Assembly: GCA_016793325.1 (NCBI GenBank)
Contig: JAEUKI010000034.1
Span: 40,110 to 104,109, forward strand
Reading direction: 5' to 3'
From: Myxococcales bacterium
GTDB taxonomy: Bacteria > Myxococcota_A > Polyangia > Polyangiales > Ga0077539
DNA length: 64,000 nt
Made by a program: the position numbers and the translations under genes. The notes under the pieces are model-generated. The model searched no databases. It was not told the DNA's origin and saw nothing but the letters and a program-made list of their open reading frames with translations. Of this stretch, positions 35,254 to 43,030 are shown piece after piece. Numbering within the stretch: the first letter of the stretch is position 1; the number at the start of each line of letters is the position of its first letter.

Positions 35254-36951
35254 TTACGGCGTGAAGAGCTGCGTGATCGGCTGCACGTCGGGGTAGCCCC
35301 AATCGGGGTTGTCGAACTCGAGCCCGAGCGCCCACAGCGCCGTCGCGTGCAAGCGACGCAACGAGAGTCGCTCGCTCGTCGGCGGAACGTACGTCGTCGC
35401 CGGCGCCGCGCCGATGTGGCGCCCTGGCTGCACGCCGCCGCCCATGATCGCGTGCGCGAGGTAGTAGCAGCTCGGGTCCGAGCCGTGGTCCGAGCCCTCG
35501 CCGTTGTTGAAGCCCGTGGCTTCGGTTCCTGGGTCGCGTGACATCTCGCTCATGGTGAGCACGAGCGTGCGATCGAGCATGCTCTTGCCCGGCTCGCCCG
35601 GCTCGGGCATCCGCGAGAGCAGCCACTGGAGCGTCGACCAGATGCGACCGACGAAGCGAAAGCGCGAGGGCGCGTCGCGACGCTCGCCCGAGTGCGTGTC
35701 GAAGCCGCCCATCTCGACGACGATCGCCGGCGATCCGAGCTGCAACAGACGCACGGCGAGCGCGAAGTCCATCGCGCTTCGGTAGAACCCGCTCTCGCGC
35801 GGATTCTGGTAGGGAACAGGCGTCGCTCCGTCGGGGTCGGGCCCGAGCGCGAGCGAGAAGAGCTCGTGGAGCATCCCGTTGGTGAGCGGCGCGAGGCCGC
35901 TGTCGGTCATCACTGCGCCGCGCGCCTCGTTGGGCGTCTGCCGCACGTCGATCCAATCCGCGGTCAATCGCTCGCCGACGCGACGACGACCCTCGCGGTC
36001 CGCCGCGTACTGCTCGACGACGCCGCGGCCCCAACCCACGCGCGCGCGCAGCCTTCGCTGATCGAGACGCGCGCGCATCGCGGGGTCGCGCGCCCAGTCT
36101 TGACCCACGCGATCGTACTCGTCGCCCTCGATGTTCGATCGGCCCGGCAAGCCATCCACACCGAACAGCGGAACGGGCGCGAAGCGCGACGTCGCGTCGT
36201 TGGTGTGCCCGAAGGACGACCCTGGGTTGACGTGAAACGCCGGGATCTGATCGCGCGGATCGATGCGCATCATCCCTGCGTCCGGGTCGCCTCCGTCCGG
36301 CGCGCTCACGACCGTGGCGTCCGGCTGCACGACGCTCCCGTCGACCACGGTGGGCGTGTTGTCGGGGGGAAGCGCGATTCCACCGGCGGCGTCGACGCCC
36401 GTGCCCAAGCGCGAGAGCAAGCCCGCCTCGAGGCCCGAGGGCGATCCTGTGGGCTCTTCGGTGGCGCCGCGATAGTGATCGCCGCGCGCCGGGTTCCACG
36501 TGCCGACCACTGAAAACTGGTGCGCGATTTCACGGAGCCTCGGCACGCGCGTGCCGCGCCAGCCGCCCATCATGGGCAGCGTGTAGAGCTCGTCGGGCAG
36601 CGGGGCGTTGGGCGTGGCCGCGGGAGCGCCGATGTTGTCGTCCAGCAATTTGCCGAGCGAAAACGGCGTTGGCATCGCCGTCTCCATCACGCCCCACGGG
36701 TTGTACTTGCGCGTCGCGGGCGACGCGTGAAACGCCACCGACGAGCGCACGCCGCCGCCGAAGTACAGGATGAGAACGCGCTTGGCCGTCGCGTCCGGTC
36801 GCCGCTGCGCAAACGCGCGGTGCAGCATCGGAAGCGCCACCAGCGAGCTCGCTGCTCCGCCGACGAGGGCGGCCTTGAGCAGGTCTCTCCTGCGCAGAAA
36901 CGCCTGCGCTTTTGCAGCCTCGTAGCGATCGTCTCGATCGTGATCAGCCAT
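35254..36951 (-). CDS. Tat-exported DUF1501-family protein
   Basis: A 565-aa protein. The twin-arginine signal RRRDLLKAALVGGAA (about 20-34) directs folded export through Tat. The body matches DUF1501, a sulfatase-like (alkaline-phosphatase superfamily) group: VLILYFGGGVRSSVAFHASP, a central region with HTNDATSRFAP, GSPAIVVEMGGFDTHSGERR, LTMSEMSRDP, and SDHGSDPSCYYLAHAIMGGG. The family is always coupled to secreted c-type-cytochrome-like or DUF1549/DUF1588-type proteins; enzymatic activity is unproven. It follows the 36969-38819 gene with an 17-bp gap and precedes the lipoprotein at 33627, so the three are one operon. Confidence 0.85.
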   Translation of the reverse strand: MADHDRDDRYEAAKAQAFLRRRDLLKAALVGGAASSLVALPMLHRAFAQRRPDATAKRVLILYFGGGVRSSVAFHASPATRKYNPWGVMETAMPTPFSLGKLLDDNIGAPAATPNAPLPDELYTLPMMGGWRGTRVPRLREIAHQFSVVGTWNPARGDHYRGATEEPTGSPSGLEAGLLSRLGTGVDAAGGIALPPDNTPTVVDGSVVQPDATVVSAPDGGDPDAGMMRIDPRDQIPAFHVNPGSSFGHTNDATSRFAPVPLFGVDGLPGRSNIEGDEYDRVGQDWARDPAMRARLDQRRLRARVGWGRGVVEQYAADREGRRRVGERLTADWIDVRQTPNEARGAVMTDSGLAPLTNGMLHELFSLALGPDPDGATPVPYQNPRESGFYRSAMDFALAVRLLQLGSPAIVVEMGGFDTHSGERRDAPSRFRFVGRIWSTLQWLLSRMPEPGEPGKSMLDRTLVLTMSEMSRDPGTEATGFNNGEGSDHGSDPSCYYLAHAIMGGGVQPGRHIGAAPATTYVPPTSERLSLRRLHATALWALGLEFDNPDWGYPDVQPITQLFTP

Positions 36952-36968
36952 CGCAGTGCTCCTGAAGA

Positions 36969-38819
36969 TTAGTAGACAGCGAATTCAGCAGAGTCGACGA
37001 GCCGCGCGCAGAACCATCGAAGCGCGGCGTGGCCCGAGGCACGGCAGCCGTTTTCGCCGCCCTCTGCGTTGCACGCGGTCATCTCCGTGATGGCCGCGTT
37101 GCGTTCATCGTCGGTCGGCATGCGGCCGAGCGCGCGCTGGTAGAGCCTGTCGAGCGCGGGGCCGAACACCTCTGGCGACGCGCTGTCCGCGACGCCGTTG
37201 GCGAGCACTTGCGTCCCGGCCGCGCAGAGCTTCTGCGCGATGTCGTGCTGCGCCGTCACGATCGCGAGCGACGAGCGCGTCGAGCGGCTGAGCTGCGACG
37301 AGCAGCCCGAGAGCGCCTGCGCCCAGTCGCGATAGTCGTCGCTGTAGCGGTTGGTCATGGGCTCGCGCATCGCGAGGTTGTTGTTGACCAACATGCGCCA
37401 GTTGTAGTTCTCCGTGACGAATCGGTAGTCGCACACGCCCGCGGTCTCACCGAAGGTCACGTAGAACACCGAGTCGAGCCAGCGCTCTGCGGTCATGATG
37501 CGCGTCGGCCCCATCGCCCACACCGGGTGGGTCGAGGGCGGATCGGCTTCGCCCGGCGCGAGCTCGGCGCGCGCGCTGTAGAGCAAGCTCGTCACGATCA
37601 AGCGCTGCACGTAGCGCAGGCTCCCTGTGCGACGAAGCTCCTCGGCGAGCACCGTGCGCACGAGGGGAATATCGAAGTCCGGCTTTCGCAGCCCTGCTTG
37701 CCACCAATCGAGGAAGCGCTTGAGCTCGCGATCGACCGCGCCCTCCCAGAAGTCGGGCCGCTGCGCGAGCGCGCGACCGAGCGAGTAGAGCCGCTGCCGC
37801 TGTCCGTCGTTGATCCCCGCGAGGCGGCGGAGCTGCGTGGTGGGACCATCGTCGCCGATGTCCCGGTCCTGGCATTGATTGTAGAAGGGAAGGCCGGGGC
37901 ACACGGGACCTTGGCCGGCGCCGACGTCGGTCACGCGCAGCGCGTTGGTGTCGCTGTCGCGCTCGCGCGGGTTGACGCAGCCGTCGGTGCCGAAGTCGAT
38001 CGCCGCGCCGAAGGCGTTGGTCGCGCACGTGCTCGCGCCGTCGTCGTCGCGGCAGCGGCAGAAATTGATCGCGAACTCGTCGCGGCCGCACTGCCCGTCG
38101 GCGCGCTCGTTGGTGCCGTTGCGGCCGGTGCGCACGTTCCACCAAACGGTGCCCGAGCAGAAGCGCCGCGTGTGCCACGCGCGAGACAAGGGCCGCAGGG
38201 CGGCGACCTCGTCGGCGCGCGCGTTGCGGCCGAGCGCGTAGCGGACGACGTTGGACGCCCAGTCGTCACCGCGAAACGTCGCATAGAATCCAGGGTGCAC
38301 GAGCAGGCGAGTCATGAACTCGTCGTACTTGATGTGCTCGCGGTAGAGCCGCTCGACCATGTCGTCGACCTCGACCGCGTACTGGTGCCACTGCTCGTCG
38401 AGGTTGTAGAAGCGCTCGCCCCAGTTGCGCTGCTGTTGCTGCACGTACTCGGGCAGCGCCATGAAGCGATCGGCCATCTGCTCGACCGTCTCGTTCTGGC
38501 AGCGCGTCGCTTCTTCGGTGGTCGGAACGCGACCCACCAAATCAAGCGCCATGCGTCGGCACAGCTCGCTCTTGGATTCGTCGACGATCGTGAGGTTCGA
38601 CCCGCGATAGAGCGGGACCATCACGCGGTTGACGATGTTGGTGCAGTGCGGGTCGGGCTGCGCGTCGCACCCCGCGCCGAGCGGCCACCAATCCGATGGG
38701 CGCGCGGGCGGGTCTTGAATCGTCGCTGGAGCGTGCGTTGTGCACGCAGCGAGCGCTGGGACCGCGAGCGCGACAAGTGCGACCGAAGTGAGTCCACGGG
38801 GTGTGCGTGCTGCCATCAC
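36969..38819 (-). CDS. Planctomycete-type secreted lipoprotein (DUF1549/1588-like)
   Basis: A 616-aa protein with signal peptide and lipobox LAAC (Cys26). The N-terminal part contains DLVGRVPTTEEATRCQ and ADRFMALPEYVQQQQRNWGE, a layout seen in DUF1549/DUF1588-type proteins that partner DUF1501 proteins. The C-terminal part has RLYQRALGRMPTDDERNAAI and ALRWFCARLVDSAEFAVY, also typical (a 'tyrosine/phenylalanine at the C-terminus after a NSAEF-like motif'). A Cys-rich middle (NFCRCRDDDGASTC) is unusual. First gene of the operon 38819 to 33627. Probable envelope complex for degradation of an extracellular polymer or for redox work, which is an inference from the families only. Confidence 0.75.
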   Translation of the reverse strand: MMAARTPRGLTSVALVALAVPALAACTTHAPATIQDPPARPSDWWPLGAGCDAQPDPHCTNIVNRVMVPLYRGSNLTIVDESKSELCRRMALDLVGRVPTTEEATRCQNETVEQMADRFMALPEYVQQQQRNWGERFYNLDEQWHQYAVEVDDMVERLYREHIKYDEFMTRLLVHPGFYATFRGDDWASNVVRYALGRNARADEVAALRPLSRAWHTRRFCSGTVWWNVRTGRNGTNERADGQCGRDEFAINFCRCRDDDGASTCATNAFGAAIDFGTDGCVNPRERDSDTNALRVTDVGAGQGPVCPGLPFYNQCQDRDIGDDGPTTQLRRLAGINDGQRQRLYSLGRALAQRPDFWEGAVDRELKRFLDWWQAGLRKPDFDIPLVRTVLAEELRRTGSLRYVQRLIVTSLLYSARAELAPGEADPPSTHPVWAMGPTRIMTAERWLDSVFYVTFGETAGVCDYRFVTENYNWRMLVNNNLAMREPMTNRYSDDYRDWAQALSGCSSQLSRSTRSSLAIVTAQHDIAQKLCAAGTQVLANGVADSASPEVFGPALDRLYQRALGRMPTDDERNAAITEMTACNAEGGENGCRASGHAALRWFCARLVDSAEFAVY

Positions 38820-38916
38820 AAAGCTCCTCGAAGTTACGAGGCTTGCACGGTAGCGCGCGCCGAGTCGACCTTACACGTGCGGAGACTCCGTGAAATCCCG
38901 AGTCAGGTCGCGACCT
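38820..38916. other. Short intergenic spacer
   Basis: A 97-bp gap between two minus-strand genes, which must hold the promoter of the 38819-33627 operon unless that operon reads through from the beta-barrel gene. No clear -35/-10 boxes or terminator seen. Confidence 0.3.
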
Positions 38917-39771
38917 TCAGAAGCTGAGCCCCACCGAGACGCCGTACGGGTACGAGAAGCGAAACTCCAACGCGGGAAATCCCGGGCCATTTGCGCTCGA
39001 ACCGAAGTGCCGCCGGATGCCGACCCCGCCCACGGGATGGAAGAACACCCGATCGCAGTAGAGCCTCGGGTGCTCGTAGCAGTTGAGAAAATCGTAGACA
39101 AAAACGTCCACTGAGAGCCCTGCTTCGACCGAAACGGACCACTGGGGGGAGAGGAAGAAGTTCCACTGCAGCGCGAGGGGCGCGGTGATCCACCAGTACT
39201 CAGCGGGGTTGAACGAGATGATCCACTGCGCGCCGAGCATCAACCGAACGTCGTTGTTGAGCGTCGAGAGCATCCCGTTGCGCGTGAGCGGAATCCCCAG
39301 GCGAAATCCAGCAGAAGTCGTCAGTCCGCCCCACGGCCACGCCCACGCTCCGGGCGCCACCGTCACGAGGATCTCGCCGTTGACGCGCGTGACGTGCTGC
39401 CCCGGCCGGTTGATCGTGCTCGACATCAGCGTCTCGCCGCCCGCCGCTGTGGCGCCGCTCGAAGACGAAGCGCCCGACGATCGCCCGCTGCTCTGCGCGC
39501 TCGCGGCGCTCGCCGTGCTCGACGACGTCGCGGTGGTCGATGCGCCCGAGGGCCTCGAGCCGCTCGAGGTCGCGCTCGTGGCGCCACTTGAATTCGTGGC
39601 CGGAGGATCTTCTCGCGGAGGGCGCCTCCTTTGCGCGCTCGCGTCGAGCGAGAGCGTCGAGATCGTCGCCATCGTCGCGAGCGACGCTGCGAGCGCGAGG
39701 GAGCCCGTTCGCTGCGAGGGACGCGCGGAGCGAGCGAGCGGTGCCGAGCGCACGGACAGCGAGCTCTTCAC
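38917..39771 (-). CDS. Probable outer-membrane beta-barrel protein
   Basis: From a GTG at 39771, 284 aa (an ATG at 39855 is in frame but would overlap the upstream gene). A hydrophobic signal peptide (SLALAASLATMATISTLSLD) ends near DASAQ. A Ser/Thr/Ala-rich linker of ~60 residues follows. The C-terminal ~170 residues have alternating aromatic/hydrophobic strands (APGAWAWPWGGLTTSAGFRL, AEYWWITAPLALQWNFFL, FPALEFRFSYPYGVSVGLSF) ending in Phe, as in outer-membrane barrels. A single Cys pair (NCYEHPRLYCD) could form a disulfide. Function unknown. Confidence 0.72.
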   Translation of the reverse strand: MKSSLSVRSAPLARSARPSQRTGSLALAASLATMATISTLSLDASAQRRRPPREDPPATNSSGATSATSSGSRPSGASTTATSSSTASAASAQSSGRSSGASSSSGATAAGGETLMSSTINRPGQHVTRVNGEILVTVAPGAWAWPWGGLTTSAGFRLGIPLTRNGMLSTLNNDVRLMLGAQWIISFNPAEYWWITAPLALQWNFFLSPQWSVSVEAGLSVDVFVYDFLNCYEHPRLYCDRVFFHPVGGVGIRRHFGSSANGPGFPALEFRFSYPYGVSVGLSF

Positions 39772-39826
39772 GAGCGTCGCGGTTGTCTCGTGCAAGTCAT
39801 GGTCGAGTCGCACGAAGCGGACGGTA

Positions 39827-40366
39827 TCAACACTTGTCGTTCGTGTCGTCCACATCGTTCATGTTCGCCGCGGGCGCGACGACGACCTCTTCGACGGCGC
39901 TGCGAATCATTTCGCATTCGCGCGCGACGCGATCGATCACGAGGGGGCGCATGCGACCGCCTCGGGGCGCGAGGATTCCTGCGACAAACGCCTCGTCTGC
40001 GGTGATTTCGTGGGCCGCGCTGGCGTCGCGCGCGAGGCCCGCGAGGTCGGTCGCTCGCGTGGTGCGTCGCGCGCGCACCCACAGCGCCGCACGCATCCAG
40101 CGGTGGTACGCAAGGAGGCACTGCATCCACGGCTCGACGGGGCTCTGTCCCGCAACCACGCGCGCCACGGCGTCTCGGCGCGCTTCGAGCGCGGCGACCG
40201 AGAGCACCTCGAGCTCGCGAAGCGCCCCAGGAAACTTCGTGGCCATCGCGCGGTACGTCTCTTTGTCGGGCTCTTCGCGGCCCGCGTGACGATCGCGGCT
40301 CCATCGAACGAGCGTCTCGTATTTGAGCGCCAGTTCGACGATCGACTCACGCGTTGGAAGGGTCAT
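39827..40366 (-). CDS. Hypothetical cytoplasmic protein (179 aa)
   Basis: No family recognised. A helical protein without signal peptide (TRESIVELALKYETLVRWSR, LVIDRVARECEMIRSAVEEV). Its ATG at 40366 overlaps the stop of the upstream membrane-hydroxylase gene (ATGA, 40363-40366), so it is translationally coupled to it. The longer frame reaching 41146 lies over the hydroxylase and is rejected. Confidence 0.7.
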   Translation of the reverse strand: MTLPTRESIVELALKYETLVRWSRDRHAGREEPDKETYRAMATKFPGALRELEVLSVAALEARRDAVARVVAGQSPVEPWMQCLLAYHRWMRAALWVRARRTTRATDLAGLARDASAAHEITADEAFVAGILAPRGGRMRPLVIDRVARECEMIRSAVEEVVVAPAANMNDVDDTNDKC

Positions 40367-41244
40367 GCGCCAGGGGCTCTCCCGCGCTTGGCGCGGGCTC
40401 GAAACGCGTCGTACTCCGCGGGCGAGACCCACAGGGCGCGGAGCTTGTCCTGCCACCGCGGCAGCTCGAGGACGTCCCGCGCGATGGCGACCCACTCGTG
40501 CATCGCGGCCCACACGACGCTCTTGGTCTCGAGCTGGTGAACGAGCCCGTACTCGACCGGCTCGCGCTCGTCCTCGCGCTCGAAGGTCCCGAACAATCGG
40601 TCCCACACAATCAAGATCCCGCCGTAGTTCTTGTCGAGGTAGCGCTCGTTGCGGCCGTGATGGACGCGGTGGTGCGAGGGCGTGTTGAAGATCCACTCGA
40701 ACCAGCGCGGCATCTTCGCGATGAGCTCGGTGTGAATCCAGTACTGATAGAGCAAGCTCACGCTCATCTGGAAGTAGACCCACTCGGGTTGAAAACCGAC
40801 CCACGCGAGGGGGAGCCACACGACCCACGACCCGACGACGTGCGAGGTCCAGTTTTGTCGCAGGGCGGTCCCGAGGTTGTACCGCTGGGACGAGTGGTGG
40901 TTCGCGTGCCAGGCCCACCACAGGCGCCGCTCGTGCGAGAGCCGGTGCATCCAGTAGTACGCGAGGTCTTCGAGCAGAAAGAGCAGGAGATACCCAGCGA
41001 TTCCGACGCGCACGTCCGTGAGCCTGTGGCGATAGACCCAGTTCATGGTTCCGTGAAACACGGGGGCCATGATCGCGGCTTGAACGAGGCTCCCCACGCC
41101 GAGGCACATCGAGATGAACCAGTCGCGCTTCTCGTAGTGCGTGCACGGCCGGTGCTCGGTGCGGCGCAAGAGCCAGCGCTCGAGCGCCATCGTCACGAAG
41201 AACACGGGAATCGCGTACAGGACGATCGACTGGGACGGGGGCAT
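40363..41244 (-). CDS. Membrane fatty-acid hydroxylase / alkylglycerol monooxygenase-like
   Basis: A 293-aa integral membrane di-iron enzyme. The three histidine clusters of the sterol-desaturase/fatty-acid hydroxylase superfamily are complete: HRLSH, HANHHSS, and HHRVHH (SHHRVHHGRNERYLDKNYG). The block YLDKNYGGILIVWDRLFGTF and the sequence TELIAKMPRWFEWIFNTPSH resemble alkylglycerol monooxygenase-type members. It would hydroxylate a lipid; the substrate is not predictable. Start at MPPSQS (41244) leaves 31 bp to the divergent gene at 41276. Coupled downstream to the 179-aa gene. Confidence 0.88.
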   Translation of the reverse strand: MPPSQSIVLYAIPVFFVTMALERWLLRRTEHRPCTHYEKRDWFISMCLGVGSLVQAAIMAPVFHGTMNWVYRHRLTDVRVGIAGYLLLFLLEDLAYYWMHRLSHERRLWWAWHANHHSSQRYNLGTALRQNWTSHVVGSWVVWLPLAWVGFQPEWVYFQMSVSLLYQYWIHTELIAKMPRWFEWIFNTPSHHRVHHGRNERYLDKNYGGILIVWDRLFGTFEREDEREPVEYGLVHQLETKSVVWAAMHEWVAIARDVLELPRWQDKLRALWVSPAEYDAFRARAKRGRAPGA

Positions 41245-41275
41245 GCGCGGCTCGATGTCATGATATCGCCCTCGC

Positions 41276-42307
41276 GTGACCACGACCTCCCCCGACGCAG
41301 CGCGGACCCTCATTTGCGAAACGGCGATCGAGCGGCTCGAGCACGTCTCGCGCGCGTGCGACGCGGAGGTCTTCATCAAGCGCGACGACCAGAGCAACGC
41401 CCTCTACGGCGGAAACAAACCGAGGAAGCTCCAGCCCATCCTCGCGCGCGCCCTCCGCGACGGGCGCGACACGCTGCTCACCGCGGGGACCGTGGGATCG
41501 CACCACGCCCTGGCCACGACGGTTCACGGCCGCGCGACGGGCTTCGAAGTGCACGCGGTGCTCGCCCCCCAACCGAGGACGAAGCACGCCGAGACCGTGA
41601 TCCGCGCGACGTTGTCGCAGGGAGCGATCGTGCACGGGGCGCCGAGCATGGCGGCGGTGGTTCCGTACATGGTGGCGTTGTGGGTGGGGCTGACGTTGGA
41701 GGGGCGCCGCGTGCGCGTGATCCCCGTGGGCGGGAGCGACGTCGTCGGAGCGAGCGGCTACTTCGACGCGATGCTCGAGGTTCGCGCGCAGATCGAGCGC
41801 GGCGCGATGGGCGGACAGTGGCCTGACTCGATTGTGTGTGCGCACGGCAGCGGCGGGACGCACGCGGGCCTCCTCGCCGCGCAGCGAGCGTTTTCGCTGC
41901 CCACGCGCGTCGTGGGCGTGATGGTCGCGCTCCCGTGGACAGCGCCCAGACTGCGGACCGCGAAGCTCGCGCGCGACGTTCTGTGGGCCAACGCGCGGGG
42001 CCACGCGGGCGGCGGAGCGACGGTGCGCGCGAGCGACGTCGAGCTCGTGATGGATCAATTGGGAGAAGGCTACGGAGCGCGCACGACCGCGGGCGACGAG
42101 GCCACGGAGCTCTTCGCGAAGGACGGGATCGTCCTCGACCCGACGTACACCGCCAAGACCGCGGCCGCGGTGATCGCGCTTGCAAAGAGCGGCCGAGCCA
42201 AGCGAGTGCTCTTCTGGCACACGCTGTCGAGCGCGCCGTACGAGCCCCTCACGAGCAACGTGTGGGCAAAGTTGCCAGCGAGTATCGAAGGGTTGTTGAA
42301 GGGGTAG
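41276..42307 (+). CDS. D-cysteine desulfhydrase / ACC-deaminase-family PLP enzyme
   Basis: A 343-aa fold-type II PLP enzyme. KRDDQSNALYGGNKPRKL includes the Schiff-base Lys48 in GGNK; TAGTVGSHHALATTVHGRA and CAHGSGGTHAG are the substrate and phosphate loops. The family deaminates 1-aminocyclopropane-1-carboxylate or desulfhydrates D-cysteine and relatives; the ACC-specific residues were not assessed. GTG start at 41276. It is divergent from the hydroxylase gene and is the last ordinary gene before the duplicated accessory locus. Confidence 0.85.
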   Translation: MTTTSPDAARTLICETAIERLEHVSRACDAEVFIKRDDQSNALYGGNKPRKLQPILARALRDGRDTLLTAGTVGSHHALATTVHGRATGFEVHAVLAPQPRTKHAETVIRATLSQGAIVHGAPSMAAVVPYMVALWVGLTLEGRRVRVIPVGGSDVVGASGYFDAMLEVRAQIERGAMGGQWPDSIVCAHGSGGTHAGLLAAQRAFSLPTRVVGVMVALPWTAPRLRTAKLARDVLWANARGHAGGGATVRASDVELVMDQLGEGYGARTTAGDEATELFAKDGIVLDPTYTAKTAAAVIALAKSGRAKRVLFWHTLSSAPYEPLTSNVWAKLPASIEGLLKG

Positions 42308-42310
42308 AGC

Positions 42311-42403
42311 GCGAAAGAGCGAACGGATGCTTCGGGGTAACAACTGAGTCAGGGGGAGTCAGATGGGGGCAATGGCGAGTACAGTGACGGTGAAAGTGGG
42401 GAA
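42311..42403. repeat. Duplicated ~93-bp leader, copy A
   Basis: Matches 50158-50250 at most positions (gagcgaacggatgcttcggg and agtcagggggagtcagatgg in this copy). Each copy lies upstream of an FG-GAP lipoprotein gene, about 630 bp before copy A's FG-GAP gene and about 270 bp before copy B's. An ATGGGGGC within both copies opens a short frame conserved for about 14 codons and then divergent, so it might be a leader ORF or a shared upstream regulatory sequence. Confidence 0.7.
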
Positions 42404-42652
42404 GGATCGTGTGCGCGTTGGGATTTCGGGCGAAGAGCAAGAGAACTGGCAACATGACAAACGGTACCGGCGTGTCGCGCGGGCGCAAAAACTCGGGGCC
42501 GTCCTTGAAAGTGCAGTTTTTTTTGTGAGTATCTTCTTGATCGCCGCGCTGCGAAGGAGTGCACGTCTGGAGAGGGCATCGACGAGACGACGGTACGGGA
42601 GACAAAGGCCACGGGCGGAGCCAGTGAGCAGCGAGGGCAGAGAGAGGCGATC
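42404..42652. other. Non-coding spacer upstream of the accessory locus
   Basis: A 249-bp stretch after the leader repeat, of lower GC than the flanks. It contains a T-run at about 42516-42523. Frames crossing it (42363-42911) are not credible. It may carry a promoter for the genes that follow. Confidence 0.3.
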
Positions 42653-43018
42653 ATGCGTTTGTTCAATCGAGAGATTTTTCGCGGAACGGCTTACACAGAC
42701 GAGCAGTTTTCTCCTGCAGAACTCAATGGACTCCTCGGCTCAGCAGACTCGTTCGCGTTTCACTGGACGAGCAGCCGTGTCGCGACGGCTGGCGGCAAGG
42801 TTCAAATCAGGATCTACCACTCCGGTGACAATCAGAACTGGGTTGTGTACAGCACTACTACCAGCGTGGCCCTCTTGGCTGTTGGGCAGGTTCAGAGCGA
42901 GTATATTCTAGAGAATATCACTGGCATTGCTGCTCGAGGCGCATTCGTTCGCATCGGCATCTCGGTCACTTCTGGCGATTCGGACCTGGTAGTCATCGCG
43001 ACCGGGCGCGCAATATAG
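42653..43018 (+). CDS. Small beta-rich protein (121 aa), family duplicated then lost in copy B
   Basis: No signal peptide. The composition (SRVATAGGKVQIRIYHSGDN, VVYSTTTSVALLAVGQVQSE, VRIGISVTSGDSDLVVIATG) suggests a beta sandwich such as an F5/8-type or carbohydrate-binding-like domain; this is an inference from strand pattern. A GAGAGAGG 5-12 bases upstream supports the start. The last ~40 codons have a decayed counterpart at 50366-50491 in front of the second FG-GAP gene, which shows that the gene belongs to the duplicated unit. It probably shares a transcript with 43031. Confidence 0.7.
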   Translation: MRLFNREIFRGTAYTDEQFSPAELNGLLGSADSFAFHWTSSRVATAGGKVQIRIYHSGDNQNWVVYSTTTSVALLAVGQVQSEYILENITGIAARGAFVRIGISVTSGDSDLVVIATGRAI

Positions 43019-43030
43019 CGAACCACCGTC

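Noticed and set aside
39827..41146. A 439-aa frame covering the hydroxylase gene and the 179-aa gene
   Set aside because: Only the last 179 codons are credible; the rest is antisense-like Arg-rich reading through the hydroxylase gene. The ATGA overlap fixes the start.
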